A stretch of 33,855 nucleotides of DNA from a virus. Shown one piece after another: positions 33,219-33,855 of the stretch. Both the position numbers and the translations under genes were made by a program. Location of the stretch: IMG/VR virus record IMGVR_UViG_3300027985_000576, positions 1-33,855 of that record; one strand, written 5' to 3'. Each line of letters begins with the position of its first letter. The first letter of the stretch is position 1. The notes under the pieces are model-generated. The model did not search any database. It was not told where the DNA came from and was given only the letters and a program-made list of their open reading frames with translations.

Positions 33219-33437
33219 TTATTCCTTAGAAAAAGTTCCAATAGCTTCGATAGCCAGTGCTTGTCGTTCATCACGACTATAGTAACCAATATTATCCAAT
33301 ACGGTATGATATGCTTTCATAAGATTGTTATGTTCTTGCTGATATAAATAGTCTTGTTCATGATCTTCATATCTAACTTGTGCAAGTTCATTAATATCTT
33401 CTTCAGTAATTTGATATTGACTTAAACTTTCAATCAT
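33219..33437 (-). CDS. hypothetical acidic helical protein, 72 aa
   Basis: The product MIESLSQYQITEEDINELAQ... is almost entirely helical and rich in Glu, Gln and Tyr (YEDHEQDYLYQQEHNNLM). It has no Cys or membrane segment. ATG 33437 lies 3 nt after the preceding gene's stop, with AAAGGATAAATA as ribosome binding site overlapping that stop. The operon context is replication/recombination. The function is unknown. Confidence 0.6.
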   Translation of the reverse strand: MIESLSQYQITEEDINELAQVRYEDHEQDYLYQQEHNNLMKAYHTVLDNIGYYSRDERQALAIEAIGTFSKE

Positions 33438-33440
33438 TAT

Positions 33441-33722
33441 TTATCCTTTGCAAAATTCTTTCATTACAATTTTATCTAAAATTTCATAATCAACGTCTTG
33501 AGGTTTATAGGCTAGTTTAAGTTCGTCATAAATATCATTTAAACGTTTAATATATCTATCTCTTGTTTCTTCTGCTTCTTTTAATGATAGTTTTCCACGT
33601 TTGATCGCTATTAATTCTTTACGAGCTTCTCCGCCATAAGATAACACCTTTTGAGATGGATGTACCAGTTTAACGTTTAACAAATCTACTAATCTGATAA
33701 TATGATGTAGTTGTTTTGTCAA
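33441..33722 (-). CDS. helical protein resembling the C-terminal part of phage nucleotidyltransferases
   Basis: The frame holds 93 residues if a TTG at 33722 is the start, with no ribosome binding site near it. The sequence KQLHHIIRLVDLL, then RKELIAIKRGKLSLKEAEET and a long helix to YDELKLAYKP, resembles the alpha-helical C-terminus of the phage nucleotidyltransferase family (PF10127-like), recalled from memory. The catalytic N-terminal domain is absent. A stop in this frame lies at 33729-33731. A well-formed start with AAAGGG is at 33771 in another frame, so a +1 frameshift (real or a sequence error) may join the two. Treat the start as unresolved. Confidence 0.5.
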   Translation of the reverse strand: MTKQLHHIIRLVDLLNVKLVHPSQKVLSYGGEARKELIAIKRGKLSLKEAEETRDRYIKRLNDIYDELKLAYKPQDVDYEILDKIVMKEFCKG

Positions 33723-33771
33723 GAGTTTTTACATCATAATTATCTGCAGTTGTTATGTAGACCACACGCAT
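33670..33771 (-). CDS. 33-aa ORF with strong ribosome binding site, possible true N-terminus of the next gene
   Basis: ATG 33771 is preceded by TAAAGGGTAAAT, one of the best ribosome binding sites in the window. The frame gives MRVVYITTADNYDVKTLDKT and ends 33 codons later, overlapping the 93-aa frame by 53 nt. A +1 shift around 33720-33735 would give a continuous protein of roughly 109 aa (…NYDVK joined to KQLHHIIRL…). It may instead be a separate tiny gene. Confidence 0.4.
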   Translation of the reverse strand: MRVVYITTADNYDVKTLDKTTTSYYQISRFVKR

Positions 33772-33792
33772 ATTTACCCTTTAAAAATTTAT

Positions 33793-33855
33793 TTATCCGA
33801 AGACTTTATTACCTAAAAATCTCATAATATAAAATTCTGCTTTGTAGCAGTACCA
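33793..33855 (-). CDS. C-terminal end of an unknown gene, partial
   Basis: From the window edge one minus-strand frame is open for 20 codons and ends at TAA 33793-33795, with the peptide ending EFYIMRFLGNKVFG. It is followed after 21 nt by the ATG at 33771 with its own ribosome binding site. This is consistent with the next gene of the operon running in from outside. It is too short to identify; it could also be a chance open frame. Confidence 0.4.
   Translation of the reverse strand, partial: WYCYKAEFYIMRFLGNKVFG

Overview
The window is part of the genome of an AT-rich, tailed, lytic-type bacteriophage. The evidence is virion-type genes on one strand, phage replication and nucleotide genes on the other, dense packing with 1-14 nt overlaps, AAAGGA-type ribosome binding sites, and homing endonucleases. 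No integrase or repressor is visible, and nothing identifies the host. The gene set (family A DNA polymerase, class I ribonucleotide reductase, ThyX, dCMP deaminase, PhoH, ClpP, N4 Gp49-like protein) resembles that of large lytic aquatic podovirus-like phages. That placement is an inference, because no terminase, portal or capsid gene lies in the window.

Plus strand, 1-15777 (late, virion region): the end of one structural gene, a 379-aa protein with a repetitive beta-rich C-terminus, a 531-aa protein with a central hydrophobic segment, two small or medium proteins of internal-virion type, then two giant translationally coupled genes. The 2322-aa product carries a lysozyme/transglycosylase-like domain near its N-terminus. 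The pair (2322 and 1337 aa) look like genome-ejection proteins. Two extended -10 promoters and one intrinsic terminator are visible between these genes.

Minus strand, 15774-33855 (early/middle region), converging on the late region with a 4-nt overlap of stop regions. From the junction outward it holds: a three-helix membrane protein (possible holin); a NADAR ADP-ribose glycohydrolase-like protein; a 38-aa ORF; a zinc-ribbon/GIY-YIG endonuclease; a MazG/PRA-PH-like protein; dCMP deaminase; PIN-PhoH; ClpP; Gp49-like and DUF6378-like proteins; nrdA, a 30-aa membrane peptide and nrdB; thyX; an HU-like protein; a putative ssDNA-binding protein; a 367-nt gene-free structured stretch; a Sak4-like ATPase; a 57-aa zinc ribbon; small unknowns; a PD-(D/E)XK nuclease; DNA polymerase; a separate 3'-5' exonuclease; a RuvC-like resolvase; and small unknown genes.

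The polymerase gene is broken twice. The exonuclease is a separate ORF, and the polymerase ORF is interrupted by a 936-nt T4 td-like group I intron that encodes an HNH endonuclease. Removing the intron restores a 617-aa polymerase across its conserved GRxTSxxPN motif.

How the genes work together: ribonucleotide reductase, dCMP deaminase, ThyX and the PRA-PH-like enzyme supply dNTPs. The polymerase, exonuclease, SSB-like protein, Sak4 ATPase, PD-(D/E)XK nuclease and RuvC form a replication/recombination module. NADAR, ClpP and PhoH are host-takeover or counter-defence candidates. The least explained parts are the structured intergenic region (25861-26227) and a probable frameshift near 33.7 kb.
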